A stretch of DNA of 58,834 bases from Symbiodinium natans (taxonomy: Eukaryota > Sar > Dinophyceae > Suessiales > Symbiodiniaceae): NCBI GenBank assembly GCA_905221605.1, contig CAJNDS010002202.1, positions 1,405,879 through 1,464,712 of the forward strand. The letters run 5' to 3'. Made by a program: the position numbers and the translations under genes. A model generated the notes under the pieces. The model saw only the letters and a program-made list of their open reading frames with translations. It was not told where the DNA came from and did no database searches. Positions 57,345 to 58,834 of this stretch are shown here, piece after piece. Every line of letters starts with the position of its first letter. Within the stretch, counting starts at the first letter, position 1.

Positions 57345-57420
57345 GAAAGGCATGAACATCGCGTGGCTTCTGTGCTTGGCAATGATTCTGCTGCTTGGCG
57401 GGAGCCTAGGAGTCAAGGGC
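57345..57420 (+). CDS. Exon island, hydrophobic helix
   Basis: Borders CCTCCCAG|G and AAGGGC|GTAGG. The frame reads KGMNIAWLLCLAMIL then LLGGSLGVKG: one strong transmembrane helix with a Gly-rich end. The Met could also be a start with a signal sequence. Confidence 0.5.
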
Positions 57421-57429
57421 GTAGGGTTC

Positions 57430-57432
<3 letters not shown>

Positions 57433-57468
<36 letters not shown>
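57433..57468. repeat. GT dinucleotide microsatellite
   Basis: About 16 GT units. A frame running on to 57535 (LPTKVSNNMTGTFALG) could be another exon piece but its left part is microsatellite. Confidence 0.95.
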
Positions 57469-57474
<6 letters not shown>

Positions 57475-57616
57475 TGCTTTTGGGGCTACCCACGAAAGTC
57501 AGCAACAACATGACCGGGACCTTTGCTTTAGGGTTTACGGTCCAGGGTTTGGGAGCCTTCAGCGCTGAGAACTGAGAACCTTCATTTGAGGGTGTCTTTG
57601 AGGGCTTACAGAGACT

Positions 57617-57705
57617 CCCCCCCCCCCCCCCCCCCCCGAACGAACACCCAAAGAGCACTTAGGCCTTATTTGGCTCTCGTATTGGGCGGGGGGGGGGGGG
57701 GTAGG
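57617..57705. repeat. Poly-C and poly-G runs
   Basis: C run 57617-57637 and G run 57689-57702, facing each other across about 50 bases. Confidence 0.9.
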
Positions 57706-57844
57706 GGGTAGTTGGGGCTCAGGCTTAGGGCGTGGTTGAGGGTTAGGGTGGGGCCTTCACAAGGGCGGTCGGTAGTTGAAGAGTAACCCTCTTCTGGCCA
57801 GAACCGCATATGCCAGCCCCCAAAACTCCGAAGCCCGAAATCGA

Positions 57845-58290
57845 AACCCCAAACCCCAAACCCCAAACCCCAAACCCCAAACCCCAAACCCCAAACCCCA
57901 AACCCCAAACCCCAAACCCCAAACCCCAAACCCCAAACCCCAACCCCAAACCCCCAACCCCAAACCCCAAACCCCAAACACCAAACCCCAAACCCCAAAC
58001 CCCAAACCCCAAACGCCCAAACCCCAAACCCCAAACCCAAACCCCCAACCCCAAACCCAAACCCCAACCCCCAACCCCAAACCCCAAACCCAAACCCCAA
58101 ACCCCAAACCAAACCCCAAACCCCAAACCCAAACCCCCAAACCCCAAACCCCAAACCCCAAACCCCAAACCCCAAACCCCAAACCAAACCCCAAACCCCA
58201 AACCCCAAACCCTAAACCCTAAACCCTAAACCCTAAACCCTAAACCCTAAACCCTAAACCCTAAACCCTAAACCCTAAACCCAAACCCTA
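57845..58290. repeat. CCCCAAA array passing into CCCTAAA
   Basis: About 50 CCCCAAA heptamers with CCCAAA slips (57845-58208), then about 12 CCCTAAA copies. Frames of up to 180 codons here are artefacts. Confidence 0.97.
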
Positions 58291-58834
58291 AACCCTACAC
58301 CCTAAACAATAACCCCTTAAACCCTAAGCTTCCCCAAGCCCCAAACCCTAAACCTCGTTTTAGGGCTTTCCTGAGCTCAGGTTCCTCAATTCACTCCTCG
58401 ACGGGTTTCTAGCCGTGGCCCCGGAGTTGAGAAGCTTCGGATCCTTTTCTCTCTTTTTTTGTTGTGCTTGTTTAGGTTCTATTCTGTTTTCAGGTTGCTT
58501 TTTTGGCTTCCGTTTTGTTTTAGGATTGAAGACTCTGTTTAGGATTGAATTGTCTTTTGTTTTCAATTTTCGGTTTTTAGGGCTTGAGTGTTTGGAGATT
58601 CGGGTTTAGGGTTTGAGGTTTAGATTCGTGTGCGGGTCAGAGTTTGCGCAGGACATGTTTAGGGGATCAGTGGAAGTTTCCGTGATGAGAGGCCGGTTCA
58701 GGATTTAGGTGTTAGGGTTAAGGGCTCGGTGTTTAGATGGTCAGTTCTCGAAATTCTGGTCACTGTTGGGGGTATCCTGTCAAAATACGGTCCCCGTGCA
58801 GAGAACTGCCATATGCCCCCCCCCCCCCCCCCCC
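58291..58834. other. Unique T-rich spacer ending in poly-C
   Basis: Degenerate C-strand text to 58350, unique sequence rich in T runs, G-strand fragments near 58600, and a terminal C run from 58817. No gene seen. The window stops inside the homopolymer. Confidence 0.5.

Noticed and set aside
57666-58229. Frames of 139-180 codons on both strands
   Set aside because: Translations of the CCCCAAA array and flanking homopolymers.

Overview
This is eukaryotic nuclear DNA, most probably from a dinoflagellate. Three observations support that. (1) Positions 38866-38886 match the 22-base dinoflagellate spliced leader with one C missing, directly upstream of an intron-free broken reading frame, which is what a retroposed trans-spliced mRNA looks like. 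(2) The telomere-type heptamer TTTAGGG/CCCTAAA is present in dozens of interstitial arrays in both orientations. (3) Short (40-150 base) reading-frame islands on the + strand begin after AG, usually AG|G, and several end before GT or GC, as in dinoflagellate introns. No bacterial operon, rRNA, convincing tRNA or CRISPR array was seen. Gene calls are exon-like islands judged by open frame, splice-like borders and residue composition. None is a complete gene.

Layout. 1-2900: telomere-variant arrays with an intron-free coding-like relic (1217-2035). 2900-11300: a series of exon-like islands on the + strand. Many encode hydrophobic Gly-rich segments (CFTVGAYCG, AFVFGIGSS, FCFTLGAV, GSVAFFAA) that suggest a multi-pass membrane protein with YrhK-like repeats. 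11480-11815: a second coding-like relic. 12466-23000: a compartment poor in exon-like islands and AT-richer from about 13300, holding large inverted repeats, nested GAATTC-rich palindromes, 41-, 114- and ~245-base tandem repeats, a duplicated segment with one MITE-like insertion, and an ATGC-rich microsatellite. 23600-25911: four more membrane-type islands that could continue the first gene. 28100-33060: telomere variants, two foldback elements, and an 11-copy minisatellite that carries the first bases of the exon that follows it. 33300-38400: further islands, more hydrophilic. 38866-40254: the spliced-leader retropseudogene. 40300-50850: more islands and the longest variant arrays (GGGGTGTT, GGGTTTTGA, CCCTAAAA). 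51560-53060: a GC-rich compartment with CATCATGAGCATCAG motifs and a perfect 32-base palindrome. 53100-58834: islands, two or three MITE-like foldbacks, a CCCCAAA array and a terminal poly-C run.

The outstanding feature is polarity. Most exon-like islands have CCCTAAA arrays on their left and TTTAGGG arrays on their right. Read as transcripts, the presumed introns begin with UUUAGGG repeats and end with CCCUAAA repeats, so each could fold into a long hairpin that brings its two splice sites together. The G-strand repeat also offers GGTTTAG (a GT donor), and the C-strand repeat offers pyrimidine tracts and CTAAA sites close to a branch-point consensus. This is inference from sequence layout. 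RNA evidence is needed to show that the islands are spliced.
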